This document shows, in pieces, positions 14,734 to 23,268 of a DNA stretch of 29,450 nucleotides. Source of the DNA: Firmicutes bacterium UBA1739 (GTDB lineage Bacteria; Bacillota; Clostridia; Peptostreptococcales; Anaerovoracaceae). Positions within the stretch are counted from its first letter, which is position 1, and every line of letters begins with the position of its first letter. The stretch is from assembly GCA_002315385.1 (NCBI GenBank), contig DCHZ01000010.1:1-29450 (forward strand), in the 5' to 3' direction. The notes under the pieces were generated by a model that saw only the letters and a list, made by a program, of their open reading frames with translations, did no database searches and was not told where the DNA came from. The translations under genes and the position numbers were made by a program.

Positions 14734-15459
14734 ATGTCATTTTTTGAGTATAAATTTAAAGTTAAGGCCAGCAATGTAAATTCTGAACTGAATATAAAAA
14801 ACAGAACTATTCTGGAATGGATGGAGGATATTGGCTCTATGCATTCTGATATGGCCGAATGCGGACTGGCCACGGTAAAAGACAACAGATTATCCTGGAT
14901 AATTATTCAGTGGCGTGTAAAACTGTACAGACGTGTACAGTACGGAGAAATAATTACTGTCAGAACATGGATATCCGGATACAAAAAGAAATATACATTC
15001 AGAGAATTCAGCTTCCTGGACGAAGAGGGAAATCTGGTGGCGGCGGCATCAAGCAAATGGGTTTTGACTCACCTGGAAAAGGGTTTGATTGATACCCCGG
15101 ACAGAATATTCGAGTACTATGGCGAAAACCATGAATCCTATTTTGCGGAAGACTGCAAAATGGAAAGAATAAAAGATCCGAAGGATTATTCCAAACCCTA
15201 TGATTTTACAGTTCCGTGCACTATGATTGATTTGAACGGTCACATGAACAATATTTATTATCTGGATGTTGCATACCAGGCAATGCCTCATGAAGTGTTT
15301 GCCAACGGTCTGTTCGATGAATTTGAAATCATGTACAGAAAAGAACTGAAGCTGAATGACAGGCTGAAATGTTATTATCACGGAGCCGATGATGAGCATA
15401 TTATTACGATACAGGAAGAAAACAGCGGTGGTGTTAATGCAATAGTAAGATTCAAATAA
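14734..15459 (+). CDS. acyl-ACP thioesterase (FatA/FatB-like, PF01643)
   Basis: A protein of 241 residues behind GAGGGAGGAAG. Two hotdog folds are expected. The first half has WIIIQWRVKLYRRVQYGE and TVRTWISGYKKKYTFREF, and a later SSKWVLTHLE. The second half has VPCTMIDLNGHMNNIYYLD, the conserved D-x-N-x-H-x-N-N active-site region of acyl-ACP thioesterases. Bacterial members are about 240-250 residues, so it is complete. It hydrolyses acyl-ACP in the cytosol to free fatty acid, setting chain length or adjusting lipid flux. Followed after 14 bases by a GNAT gene. Confidence 0.93.
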   Translation: MSFFEYKFKVKASNVNSELNIKNRTILEWMEDIGSMHSDMAECGLATVKDNRLSWIIIQWRVKLYRRVQYGEIITVRTWISGYKKKYTFREFSFLDEEGNLVAAASSKWVLTHLEKGLIDTPDRIFEYYGENHESYFAEDCKMERIKDPKDYSKPYDFTVPCTMIDLNGHMNNIYYLDVAYQAMPHEVFANGLFDEFEIMYRKELKLNDRLKCYYHGADDEHIITIQEENSGGVNAIVRFK

Positions 15460-15473
15460 TCCGGAGTATAATA

Positions 15474-15968
15474 ATGAAAATCAGACATACCAGAAAAGAT
15501 GAAATAGATGAAATTATGGGAATATATGCTTTAGGCAGGAAGATTATGAGAGACAGCGGAAACACAAAACAATGGGTCGGCTATCCCACCCGTGAGATGA
15601 TTCTCAGCGATATCGGAAACGGAAACAGCTATGTTCTGGAAGACGGGAACAGAATTCACGCAGTCTTTTCACTGATAGCAGGCGAAGATCCTACTTATAA
15701 AGAAATATATGAAGGAGAATGGCTGAATGATTCGGCGTATATGACTATTCACAGAATTGTTTCGGCAGGCGGCATAAAAAGAGCATCGGACATTTGTTAT
15801 GACTGGTCGCTGGAAAAAACAGATAATATCAGAATAGATACCCACGAGGACAATCAGATTATGCAGCACGTTCTGGAAAGAAACGGATTTGTGAAATGCG
15901 GAGTAATTTATATTGAAGACGGTTCCCCCAGACTTGCGTATCATAAGGTGAAGAAGTGCCGTCCATAG
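15474..15968 (+). CDS. GNAT-family N-acetyltransferase
   Basis: A protein of 164 residues with CCGGAG before the ATG. The fold order fits GNAT: KIRHTRKDEIDEIMGIY at the start, SYVLEDGNRIHAVFSLI as beta strands 2-4, then IHRIVSAGGIKRASDICYDW, where an acetyl-CoA-binding R/Q-x-x-G-x-G/A pattern would lie, and NGFVKCGVIYIEDGSPRLAY at the end. The RIDTHEDNQIMQHVLERNGF stretch is typical of the group. The acceptor is unknown. It overlaps the downstream permease gene by 13 bases. Confidence 0.85.
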   Translation: MKIRHTRKDEIDEIMGIYALGRKIMRDSGNTKQWVGYPTREMILSDIGNGNSYVLEDGNRIHAVFSLIAGEDPTYKEIYEGEWLNDSAYMTIHRIVSAGGIKRASDICYDWSLEKTDNIRIDTHEDNQIMQHVLERNGFVKCGVIYIEDGSPRLAYHKVKKCRP

Positions 15969-16723
15969 AAATTCTGCTGATGGTATCTGCTGCCATGTTC
16001 CTGGTAGGCGTAATAGACTCAGTTGCGGGGGGAGGAGGACTCATTAGTCTTCCGGTGTATCTGATGGCGGGGCTTTCACCGAGAACAGCTTTTGGCACCA
16101 ATAAAATAATGGCATTTACGGGGAGCTGTGTTTCGACTTACAGATACGGAAAAGAAGGCTTTGTAGATATAAAAACAGGCATTATTCTGGCAGTATCCGT
16201 AGTAGTAGGGGAATTATCGGGAACTGCGCTGGTTTACGCCGTTCCGGAAAAATACTTCGAACTGTTTCTGACGGCTGTGCTGCCGGTGGCGGCGTTGATA
16301 CTTCTTGTCTCGAAAAGAACCTTCAGCTACGAAAAAGTAAAAAACAGGTGTGAAGGCTTTAAGGATTACGCTATTCTCGTTCTGCTGGGTTTTGTTACCG
16401 GAATTTACTCCGGGACTGTGGCGGCCGCCAGTGCAACCATAGGAATGCTGCTGCTGTGTTTGTTTCTGCATTATGATGTCAGAGCAGCCAATGGTACGGT
16501 GAAGCTTGCAATGACCTGCGGAAGCTTCTTCAGTATGCCGATATATATATATAACGGAGATGTCAACTGGTTCCTGCTGGTGCCTGCAGTTTTATTCAAC
16601 ATGCTGGGAAATTATGTGGGATCCGGACTGGCGGTCGAAAACGGAGCAAAAATAATCAGACCGGCGGCACTGATTATGGTTACTGCGTATGCAATAAGAA
16701 CAATAGTAAAGATGATTAACTGA
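15956..16723 (+). CDS. TauE/SafE-type sulfite exporter family permease
   Basis: A protein of 255 residues if the GTG at 15956 is used, behind AAGGTGAAG. An in-frame ATG 8 codons later is the alternative. About seven to eight hydrophobic segments are visible. The conserved TSUP (PF01925) features are present in both halves: GVIDSVAGGGGLISLPVYL with GTNK near residues 18-45, and VTGIYSGTVAAASATIGM near 138-156 followed by ANGTVKLA. These permeases move sulfur-containing or small organic anions. The substrate is not fixed by the sequence. The overlap with the GNAT gene suggests co-translation. Confidence 0.9.
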   Translation: MPSIEILLMVSAAMFLVGVIDSVAGGGGLISLPVYLMAGLSPRTAFGTNKIMAFTGSCVSTYRYGKEGFVDIKTGIILAVSVVVGELSGTALVYAVPEKYFELFLTAVLPVAALILLVSKRTFSYEKVKNRCEGFKDYAILVLLGFVTGIYSGTVAAASATIGMLLLCLFLHYDVRAANGTVKLAMTCGSFFSMPIYIYNGDVNWFLLVPAVLFNMLGNYVGSGLAVENGAKIIRPAALIMVTAYAIRTIVKMIN

Positions 16724-16735
16724 AAAAGATGCGAG

Positions 16736-16751
16736 AGGATAATAATATCCT
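16736..16751 (+). promoter_or_regulatory. small palindrome upstream of the metal-binding protein gene
   Basis: AGGATA (16736-16741) and TATCCT (16746-16751) form a perfect inverted repeat with a 4-base centre, 20 bases before the HMA-domain start. It may be an operator for a metal-responsive regulator encoded elsewhere, or a simple mRNA hairpin. Confidence 0.35.
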
Positions 16752-16771
16752 TTCCGGGGAGGAGAAGAAAG

Positions 16772-16990
16772 ATGAAAAAAACATATAAAATTGAAGTGGA
16801 CTGTGCTGTATGTGCGGGAAAAATGGAAGATCAGGCAAATAAGATAGAAGGTGTGAAGAGTGCATCTGTCAGTTTTCTCACTCAGAAACTGAAGGTTGAA
16901 TTTGATGACGGTGCGGATGAAAATGAAGTAATGAAAAAAGTTGTGAAGGCATGCAAAAAAATCGAACCGGACAGTGAAATTTATCTGTAG
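16772..16990 (+). CDS. free-standing heavy-metal-associated (HMA) domain protein
   Basis: A 72-residue protein behind GGGGAGGAGAAG. It is a single ferredoxin-like HMA domain. The metal site is C11-x2-C14 in the loop VDCAVCAGKMEDQ, where D before the first Cys and GKMED after it match the Zn/Cd-type HMA domains of CadA/ZntA ATPases more than the MxCxxC of copper chaperones. The P-type ATPase encoded 76 bases downstream lacks this domain, so the gene probably supplies it in trans. It is cytosolic. Confidence 0.9.
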   Translation: MKKTYKIEVDCAVCAGKMEDQANKIEGVKSASVSFLTQKLKVEFDDGADENEVMKKVVKACKKIEPDSEIYL

Positions 16991-17066
16991 CGGAAATAAT
17001 GAGGCTTATTCGTTTTTTTAAAATTCGAAAGTTTTGTTTACTATAAAGAGATAAAAGGGGTTTGTG

Positions 17067-18953
17067 ATGAAAAAAAAGGAAAAGAATATCCTGATGAGAA
17101 TAATTATCAGCGGGATGTTATGTATAATTGCGTTTCTGATACCGGCTCCGGGACTGATAAAATCTGTATTGTTTCTGACGGCATATATAGTAATAGGATA
17201 TGACATTCTCCGAAAGGCTTTTCTGGGAATAATTAACGGACAGGTGTTTGACGAGAATTTTCTGATGTCAATCGCAACTCTTGGTGCGGTACTTCTTGGA
17301 GATTATGCCGAGAGCTGTGCCGTGATGCTGTTTTTTCAGGTGGGGGAGCTGTTTGAGAGCAGAGCACTGGATAAAAGCAGGAAAAGCATAGCTGCGCTTA
17401 TGGATATTGCTCCGGAGACTGCGAACATAGAAACCGGTGAAGGTAAGCTGGAAGAGGTTGATCCGGAGGATGTGGAAGTCGGGAGCATTATTGTGGTAAG
17501 ACCGGGTGAGAGAATTCCTGTTGACGGAATAATAGAGAGCGGAAATTCCGTGATTAATACTTCGGCATTGACCGGAGAAAGCCTTCCTGTTGAAGCCGGA
17601 CAGGGGGATGAGGTTATTAGCGGATGCATAAATATGACCGGGCTTCTAAGAATCAGGACGACAAAACTGTATGAAGATTCAACCGTAGCGAAAATTCTCG
17701 AACTGGTGGAAAGTGCGGCAGACAGAAAATCCGGATCCGAACAGTTTATATCCAGATTTGCAAAATACTATACCCCGGCAGTCTGCATAGGAGCGGCACT
17801 GCTGGCGGTTATTCCGCCGCTGTTCAGAATAATTGTTCTGTCGGATGTCCCATTATGGGCCGAATGGATTACCAGAGGCCTTACTTTTCTTGTAATAAGC
17901 TGTCCGTGTGCTTTGGTTATTTCCATTCCTCTCAGTTTTTTCGGGGGGATAGGAGCAGCTTCTTCGGCGGGAATTCTGATAAAAGGTTCAAATTATCTGG
18001 AAGGACTGTCAAAAGCCTCGGGAATTGTATTTGATAAAACGGGAACTCTGACAAAAGGAGAATTTGAAATACTTGAAATTCATCCTCAGGGAATATCGAA
18101 AGACGGGCTCCTGGAGCTTGCCGTTTATGCGGAGGTCAACTCTAATCATCCGATAAGCCGCTGCATAAGGAAAGCATGGGGAAAAGAGATAGAGAAAGAA
18201 CTGATATCGGACGTAAAGGAAATCGCGGGAAAAGGAACTGAGGTTAAGGTCGGGGAAAGGATAATAGCCGCAGGTAACAGTAAGCTGATGGAAATCTGCG
18301 GGATAGATATTTCCGGGACTGATAAAACGAAAATCAGCGGAACTGTTGTTCATGTATCCGAAAACGGAATATACCGGGGCTGTATTGTTCTTGGAGACAC
18401 AGTTAAAGATGATGCGAAGGATACGGTTTATGAATTATCGGCTCTCGGAATAAAAAAAATTACGGTTTTTACCGGTGACAGTAAAGAAGCCGCATTGCCG
18501 GTGGGAAAACGACTGGGAATAGAAGATGTAAGATACGGACTCCTGCCGCAAAATAAAGTGGAAATGATGGAATCCATGATGAAATCAAAACCGGATGACG
18601 AAAAGCTGATATTTGTGGGTGACGGAATTAATGATGCACCGGTATTAATGAGGTCGGATATCGGAATTGCAATGGGTGCTCTCGGCTCGGATGCCGCAAT
18701 AGAAGCAGCTGATATTGTGCTAATGGATGATTCTCTTAAAAAAATACCTCTGGCAATGAAGATTTCCACCGGAACAATGAAAATTGTTTACGAAAACATT
18801 ATTTTCGCTCTGGCGGTCAAGGGTTTGTGTCTCCTGCTGGGAGCAGTGGGACTGGTAGGAATGTGGGCTGCAATTTTTGCCGATGTGGGAGTAATGATAA
18901 TTGCGGTGCTGAATGCTATGCGATGTCTGAAGGTGCCGGGAGACAAAAAATGA
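17067..18953 (+). CDS. heavy-metal P-type ATPase (Zn/Cd-exporting type)
   Basis: A protein of 628 residues from the ATG at 17067, 6 bases after AAAAGGGG; the adjacent GTG at 17064 is too close to the site. Features in order: four N-terminal hydrophobic segments, TGES at 169-172 in the actuator domain, the metal-site helix motif CPC at 279-281 (ISCPCALVISIPLSFFGG), phosphorylation site DKTGTLT from D323, a NHPIS-type nucleotide-binding motif, GDGINDAPVL from 518, and two C-terminal helices. CPCALVISIP points to the Zn/Cd/Pb group (ZntA/CadA) rather than copper. The N-terminal HMA domain is absent and encoded separately just upstream. It exports metal across the cytoplasmic membrane. Confidence 0.93.
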   Translation: MKKKEKNILMRIIISGMLCIIAFLIPAPGLIKSVLFLTAYIVIGYDILRKAFLGIINGQVFDENFLMSIATLGAVLLGDYAESCAVMLFFQVGELFESRALDKSRKSIAALMDIAPETANIETGEGKLEEVDPEDVEVGSIIVVRPGERIPVDGIIESGNSVINTSALTGESLPVEAGQGDEVISGCINMTGLLRIRTTKLYEDSTVAKILELVESAADRKSGSEQFISRFAKYYTPAVCIGAALLAVIPPLFRIIVLSDVPLWAEWITRGLTFLVISCPCALVISIPLSFFGGIGAASSAGILIKGSNYLEGLSKASGIVFDKTGTLTKGEFEILEIHPQGISKDGLLELAVYAEVNSNHPISRCIRKAWGKEIEKELISDVKEIAGKGTEVKVGERIIAAGNSKLMEICGIDISGTDKTKISGTVVHVSENGIYRGCIVLGDTVKDDAKDTVYELSALGIKKITVFTGDSKEAALPVGKRLGIEDVRYGLLPQNKVEMMESMMKSKPDDEKLIFVGDGINDAPVLMRSDIGIAMGALGSDAAIEAADIVLMDDSLKKIPLAMKISTGTMKIVYENIIFALAVKGLCLLLGAVGLVGMWAAIFADVGVMIIAVLNAMRCLKVPGDKK

Positions 18954-18979
18954 GCCCGGCGGAAAAAACAGCTGCAATT

Positions 18980-19030
18980 GTAATAATTATGTGATGTTGT
19001 CACTTAATTATTACATAGATATGATATAAT
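18980..19030 (+). promoter_or_regulatory. palindromic operator and extended -10 promoter of desulfoferrodoxin
   Basis: A 35-base inverted repeat: GTAATAATTATGTGA (18980-18994) and TCACTTAATTATTAC (19000-19014), with a 5-base centre and one T-T mismatch. TGATATAAT (19022-19030) is an extended -10 element 40 bases before the start codon. No good -35 is seen at the right distance; the palindrome occupies that place. It could bind an oxidative-stress or redox regulator. The inner TGTGA-N5-TCACT part recalls Crp/Fnr sites but with an odd spacing. Confidence 0.65.
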
Positions 19031-19069
19031 AACAGAATTAATAAGACATAATTAAGGGAGGATAATTTA

Positions 19070-19444
19070 ATGGAACAGAAATTCTTTATCTGCGAACACT
19101 GCGGAAATATTATTGCTATGGTAAAAAACAAGGGTGTGCCTGTAATGTGCTGCGGTCAGAAAATGACTGAAATCGTGGCAAACACGACTGATGCGGCTCA
19201 GGAAAAGCATGTTCCTGTTTATTCGGTTGAAGGAAATAAGGTTAAGGTTGTTGTAGGTTCGGCAGAACATCCGATGCAGGAAGAGCATTATATCGAGTGG
19301 GTTTCTCTGCAGACCAAAATGGGAAACCAGAGAAAAGCTCTTGCTCCGGGGCAGAAGCCTGAAGTATGCTTTGCCATATGTGAAGGAGATGAAGTAGAAG
19401 CCGTGTATGCTTACTGCAATCTTCACGGACTCTGGAGAGCATAA
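19070..19444 (+). CDS. desulfoferrodoxin (superoxide reductase)
   Basis: A protein of 124 residues behind AGGGAGG. Residues 1-36 are a desulforedoxin-like domain whose Fe is held by C8, C11, C27 and C28. The rest is the superoxide reductase domain, with center II ligands H47 (EKHVPV, including the catalytic Lys46), H67, H73, C116 and H119 (CNLHGLW). It reduces superoxide to hydrogen peroxide in the cytosol using rubredoxin as donor, a hallmark of anaerobes. It is monocistronic, with its own palindrome-controlled promoter and a terminator. Confidence 0.96.
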   Translation: MEQKFFICEHCGNIIAMVKNKGVPVMCCGQKMTEIVANTTDAAQEKHVPVYSVEGNKVKVVVGSAEHPMQEEHYIEWVSLQTKMGNQRKALAPGQKPEVCFAICEGDEVEAVYAYCNLHGLWRA

Positions 19445-19479
19445 TTATCCTGAATTTGCTGAGGGTATTTGAAATTATT

Positions 19480-19531
19480 AAAAAACCGGCTTCCCTGATC
19501 ATAGCCTGATATGATAAGGGGCCGGTTTTTT
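19480..19531. terminator. bidirectional terminator between desulfoferrodoxin and the SLH gene
   Basis: AAAAAACCGGC at 19480-19490 pairs with GCCGGTTTTTT at 19521-19531 across a 30-base interior that can fold further. A and T runs on either side allow use from both strands, and the genes converge here. Confidence 0.82.
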
Positions 19532-19556
19532 GTGTCGGTTTAATCATCTGCCGGAA

Positions 19557-21062
19557 TTAATCTGCAAAAAGATTATATAGCCTGAGGGCCATGATAATCG
19601 CCTGCTGTCTGGAAGTGTTGGCGTACCCGGAGGCCTCTTCTTCCGGAGTAGTATTTTTCGGCGCAAAAACATTACCCGGCAGCCCGTTGATTACACCCTG
19701 AGATGCAAGGAAATGCACACTTTCGACGGCATAGGGCGAAATCCTGTCTGCGTCATTAAACCTGACGAGAGCATCATACGTTAGCGGGAAAGAATCATCC
19801 CGGGACAAAGTCCAGCTGTCAAATACTGCGGCTTTGTAAATCCTTGTCAGCATAACAGCTGCTTCCTGTCTTGTGATAAACGAATCGGGAGAGAAGGTAT
19901 GACTGTCTTTACCGTTGATGATTCCGACGGAATATGCTTTAAGGACGTTTTCGTCGCTGCAGTCGTCGAAGGGGGAATCCCCGGGGTTATCCGTTTCTCT
20001 GTTTGTTATTGCTTCATACAGCTTAACTGCCAGAGCCGCAAATTCCGCACGGGTTATTTTCTGTTTAAAATCCTTTCCCGTGAGAACGGAAGGAATAAGG
20101 TTTAAATCCTCAGCTGTTTTTAAATCCGGCAATGCCCATTGTGATGCATCTGACCAGAGAGATACAGTGGTTGATTTTACCTCTGACCATGGGGAAACAG
20201 CATCCGGTTCTTTAGTTCCATAGTATAGAGTGCCGCCTTCATACCATTCATAACGGGCTTTCATAAGAAGCAGTCCGGGTTTGTAAGTGTTTGAATCATT
20301 CAGAATTGAGCAGGACAGAGCCTGGTCTGTTTTTATGTTTGAAACAGGCTGGAAACGTATGCTTCGATACGGACCGCCGCTTTCCGATATCATGATGTTT
20401 AACATGAGAGTCCCTGTCGGATTTGTCATGTATGAAGCTGTTTCATCTGCGATTCTGCTGAAAGTAACATCTATCCGCGGAAATCCTTCCTGAGTTGTAA
20501 TGAAGCTTACAGATTTAAATTCAGGTCTTTCCTTTAAGACGGCATCTTCCGGGTCAGAGGCATTCAATCCTATGACCTGAACATCGGACCAGCTCCCGTA
20601 ATATACTGACCCTGTGGATGAGCACCAGGCATATCTGACTTTTACATACAGTGTGTGCGCGGAAAGGTCAATCGCTCCGGTGTTGTACAGACGCAGATCA
20701 AATTCATTATCTTTGATGTTATAATACATGTTGGCGGGGGGATCATACTGTTTCCATACGGAATTATCAATATTCACCTGAATGTCAAGGGTTACGCCAT
20801 TTAACGAATCATCTTTGGCGGTTAATTCTTCGGATATTTCATCTGTAGCCCGGATGAATTCAGGCCCGTTGACAATTATCAGATGAATTTCGGGTGAAGT
20901 AATACTGTCCTCTGATGAAGACACTGTTTCCAACCGTACACTTTCAGGAGCGGGATCAGTGACAGCATCGGCACTGACGGGAAATAATAACAGAAAAAGC
21001 AGAAGAATCAACGAAGTAAGAATAGTATTTTGCTCCCGGTTGTTTTTTGAATTTGTATTCAT
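19557..21062 (-). CDS. SLH-domain surface protein with beta-sandwich domains
   Basis: A protein of 501 residues with AAGGAGG before the ATG. A signal peptide (hydrophobic LTSLILLLFLLLFPVSADA) covers about residues 15-33. Residues 55-170 and 180-310 look like two related beta-sandwich units sharing W-x-x-Y-rich strands (VRYAWCSSTGSVYYGSWS and ARYEWYEGGTLYYGT). From about 315 three S-layer homology domains follow, with ITRAEFAALAVKLYEAI, ITRQEAAVMLTRIYKA and a last TSRQQAIIMALRLYNL as their conserved ends. SLH domains bind pyruvylated secondary wall polymers, so the protein is displayed at the cell surface. Its function beyond anchoring is not recognised. It diverges from the Ig-like SLH gene next door. 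Confidence 0.9.
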   Translation of the reverse strand: MNTNSKNNREQNTILTSLILLLFLLLFPVSADAVTDPAPESVRLETVSSSEDSITSPEIHLIIVNGPEFIRATDEISEELTAKDDSLNGVTLDIQVNIDNSVWKQYDPPANMYYNIKDNEFDLRLYNTGAIDLSAHTLYVKVRYAWCSSTGSVYYGSWSDVQVIGLNASDPEDAVLKERPEFKSVSFITTQEGFPRIDVTFSRIADETASYMTNPTGTLMLNIMISESGGPYRSIRFQPVSNIKTDQALSCSILNDSNTYKPGLLLMKARYEWYEGGTLYYGTKEPDAVSPWSEVKSTTVSLWSDASQWALPDLKTAEDLNLIPSVLTGKDFKQKITRAEFAALAVKLYEAITNRETDNPGDSPFDDCSDENVLKAYSVGIINGKDSHTFSPDSFITRQEAAVMLTRIYKAAVFDSWTLSRDDSFPLTYDALVRFNDADRISPYAVESVHFLASQGVINGLPGNVFAPKNTTPEEEASGYANTSRQQAIIMALRLYNLFAD

Positions 21063-21085
21063 ATAATACCTCCTTGAATATAGAC

Positions 21086-21114
21086 ATTTTACAATAATTC
21101 GTTCTGTATGTAAA
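21086..21114 (-). promoter_or_regulatory. promoter of the minus-strand SLH gene
   Basis: On the minus strand TTTACA (21114-21109), 17-base spacer, TAAAAT (21091-21086), 24 bases before the start codon. Confidence 0.75.
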
Positions 21115-21212
21115 GCTGATGGAAATATAAGTAAATATTGTAATAAAATATAAACAACAACCGCGCTGACTGAAATTGAAGAGTCTGTGCGGAAGGCCCG
21201 ATTTAATTATGC

Positions 21213-21241
21213 TTGCTTTTTTTATATATGTAATTTAAAAT
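21213..21241 (+). promoter_or_regulatory. promoter of the Ig-like SLH gene
   Basis: TTGCTT (21213-21218), 17-base spacer, TAAAAT (21236-21241), 48 bases upstream of the chosen ATG. It lies inside the longer open frame, which supports the downstream start. Confidence 0.65.
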
Positions 21242-21288
21242 ATTTGTATAAGCTGAAGTTTTGTAAAATTGATGAAAGGAAGTACAAT

Positions 21289-22878
21289 ATGAAGAAAAAA
21301 GTATTAGCGGCAGTATTGAGTTTTTGTATGATAGTATCAATGATACCGGCTACAGCCTTTGCGGTTGTATATCAGCCGATTACTATTTATACAAATGAGT
21401 ACTACTATGATAAGGGTGATACGGCAAGAATAAGCTGGTATTACGGCGGAACGGAAGAACCTGCATATTATACTCTCTATATGGATGATAATCCTGTTCA
21501 GACGTGGATATATGGACGAACAACAACGTATACGCTCAGAACTCCGGGAAATCATACTTTCAAGGTTGAGGCATACGGATATGACTACAGCACCGGGAAG
21601 TACAAATTCATGGGGCAGTCGGATACAGTAACGGTAAGTGTGGGAGAAAGCTATGACGAACCCGAAATAACGACAGATTTACCGTCTACTAAAAGGGTGA
21701 ACTCCGGTGAGAATGCAAAATTTGATATAGTGATTTATAATCCCGACGGAGTTGAAGTGACCTGGGAGTTCTATGAGAATACCAGAACCGGACATTCTTC
21801 AACGAAGCTCGATTCGGGTAAAGTATACACCGGGGGAAGCATTTCATCGGCATTCAAGGCCAATATTGATGACAACGGAAACGGATACTATTTTAAAGTA
21901 TCGTATGTTGATAAACAGGGAACTGTCAGAAATCTATATTCACAGAGCTGTACTCTGACAGTTAATTCAAGTGTTGATACTCCGAGTATCAGCATTTCCC
22001 CGAGCTATACAAATGCTTATGTCGGAAACAGCATTACACTTTCGGCAAATGCCCGAAGCTATGACGGAGGACACCTTACCTATCAGTGGTATTTCGGAAC
22101 AAATAGCAGTTTTTCATATGCGACTGCTATCGTAGGAGCAACAAGTGCCACTTATTCGGGATATGCCCCGGCAACAGCAGGAACATATTACTATTTCTGT
22201 GAAGTAACAAATACACTGAACGGACAGAGTGCAAGTGACTGGGCAAAATCAACAGTATCCGTAGGAACGATAGCTCCGACACCGACTGCGGGAAGCATGA
22301 ATAATTTCAGAGCGGTAAATACATACTATCCGGGTTTATTCGTTGATGTAAAGTCAACAGACTGGTTCGCAGGTTCTGTACAGACAGCATACCAGATTGA
22401 TTTGATAAAGGGATATTCCACACCTCAGGGATATGCTTTCCAGCCTGACGGTTCATTTACAGTTGCCGAAGCTCTGGCAGTAGCCTGCAGACTGCACAGT
22501 ATTTATTACACAGGCTCGGCCGGCTTTAATCAGGGTGCGGTATGGTATCAGGTTTATGTTGACTACGCAATTGCAAACGGAATAATCAAAAATGGAGATT
22601 TTGTGAATTATACATTGAACTGCACCAGAGCACAGATGGCGTATATTTTCGCTCACAGCCTTCCGTCCAATGAATTCGGAGCAGTAAAATCAGTAACATC
22701 TATTCCGGATGTAAACGCAGCTACACCATATTCGGCAGAAATCTACACATTATATAATGCCGGCGTTCTTACCGGAAGTGATGCGAAGGGTACTTTCAAT
22801 CCGTATTCAAACATAAAGAGAAGTGAAGTTGCCGCAATTATTTCAAGAGTGGCTATTCCTAATACAAGAGTATATTAG
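21289..22878 (+). CDS. SLH-domain surface protein with Ig-like domains
   Basis: A protein of 529 residues from the ATG at 21289, placed behind AAAGGAAG. The frame is open from 21187, but the signal peptide (MKKKVLAAVLSFCMIVSMIP, cut near TAFA) marks the true start. Residues 27-120 form a Tyr-rich beta domain, about 125-225 and 228-325 form two Ig-like domains (NAKFDIVIYNPDGVEVTWEF; LTYQWYFGTNSSF), and about 345-529 hold three SLH domains (FVDVKSTDWFAGSVQTAYQI, ITKS-like ends CTRAQMAYIFAHSL and IKRSEVAAIISRVA). It is probably attached to the wall polymer with the Ig-like part exposed, as in adhesins or binding proteins; the ligand is unknown. Tyr and Asn are unusually frequent. Confidence 0.9.
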   Translation: MKKKVLAAVLSFCMIVSMIPATAFAVVYQPITIYTNEYYYDKGDTARISWYYGGTEEPAYYTLYMDDNPVQTWIYGRTTTYTLRTPGNHTFKVEAYGYDYSTGKYKFMGQSDTVTVSVGESYDEPEITTDLPSTKRVNSGENAKFDIVIYNPDGVEVTWEFYENTRTGHSSTKLDSGKVYTGGSISSAFKANIDDNGNGYYFKVSYVDKQGTVRNLYSQSCTLTVNSSVDTPSISISPSYTNAYVGNSITLSANARSYDGGHLTYQWYFGTNSSFSYATAIVGATSATYSGYAPATAGTYYYFCEVTNTLNGQSASDWAKSTVSVGTIAPTPTAGSMNNFRAVNTYYPGLFVDVKSTDWFAGSVQTAYQIDLIKGYSTPQGYAFQPDGSFTVAEALAVACRLHSIYYTGSAGFNQGAVWYQVYVDYAIANGIIKNGDFVNYTLNCTRAQMAYIFAHSLPSNEFGAVKSVTSIPDVNAATPYSAEIYTLYNAGVLTGSDAKGTFNPYSNIKRSEVAAIISRVAIPNTRVY

Positions 22879-22974
22879 AACTGTCAGTGGGAACTGTCAC
22901 CAACGACATCGTCGTTACGTGAATAATCTGAGCTGACGGCTGTTTTTCCGGAAGGGAAAAACACATTAAAAGAA

Positions 22975-23015
22975 AAACCGCTAAAAACACCGGATACCGG
23001 AGTTTTTAGCGGTTT
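22975..23015 (-). terminator. tRNA-Thr terminator
   Basis: A 19-bp stem: AAACCGCTAAAAACACCGG (22975-22993) with 22997-23015, ATA loop and a single mismatch. Minus-strand reading is followed by TTTTTCTTTT. The plus-strand SLH gene has a separate hairpin TGTTTTTCC/GGAAAAACA (22941-22963) and may also use this structure. Confidence 0.88.
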
Positions 23016-23020
23016 ATTAC

Positions 23021-23096
23021 TGGAGCTACTAACCGGATTCGAACCGGTGACCTGCTGATTACGAATCAGCTGCTCTACCAGCTGAGCCATAGTAGC
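23021..23096 (-). tRNA. tRNA-Thr (CGT)
   Basis: A 76-nt cloverleaf on the minus strand. The acceptor GCTACTA pairs with TAGTAGC, with discriminator T and encoded CCA. The anticodon stem CTGAT/ATCAG encloses TTCGTAA, giving anticodon CGT. The T arm is CCGG/CCGG around TTCGAAT. It lies between two SLH genes. Confidence 0.96.
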
Positions 23097-23111
23097 GAAT
23101 CAGTAAAATAA

Positions 23112-23140
23112 ATTTTACCATCGGAAGGGTTAATTGTCAA
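23112..23140 (-). promoter_or_regulatory. tRNA-Thr promoter
   Basis: On the minus strand TTGACA (23140-23135), 17-base spacer, TAAAAT (23117-23112), 16 bases upstream of the tRNA. Confidence 0.88.
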
Positions 23141-23188
23141 GATATTATCAAACTGAAATGAAAAGGTTTTATTTTAACTGATTATATA

Positions 23189-23217
23189 TTGACTTTATGC
23201 ATCGTTTTGATTACTAT
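23189..23217 (+). promoter_or_regulatory. promoter of the SLH L,D-transpeptidase gene
   Basis: TTGACT (23189-23194), 17-base spacer, TACTAT (23212-23217), about 50 bases before the TTG start. Confidence 0.65.
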
Positions 23218-23268
23218 TAAGAATATAAGGAAGTTGTATACAATTAACCAGAACAGGAGTCAGAATAA

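Noticed and set aside
21187..21288. Longer N-terminus for the Ig-like SLH protein
   Set aside because: The signal peptide and binding site place the start at 21289, and the likely promoter lies inside this stretch.
22884..23090. Minus-strand frame beginning MAQLVEQLIRNQQVTGSNPV
   Set aside because: It is the translation of tRNA-Thr on its own strand, another common annotation artefact.
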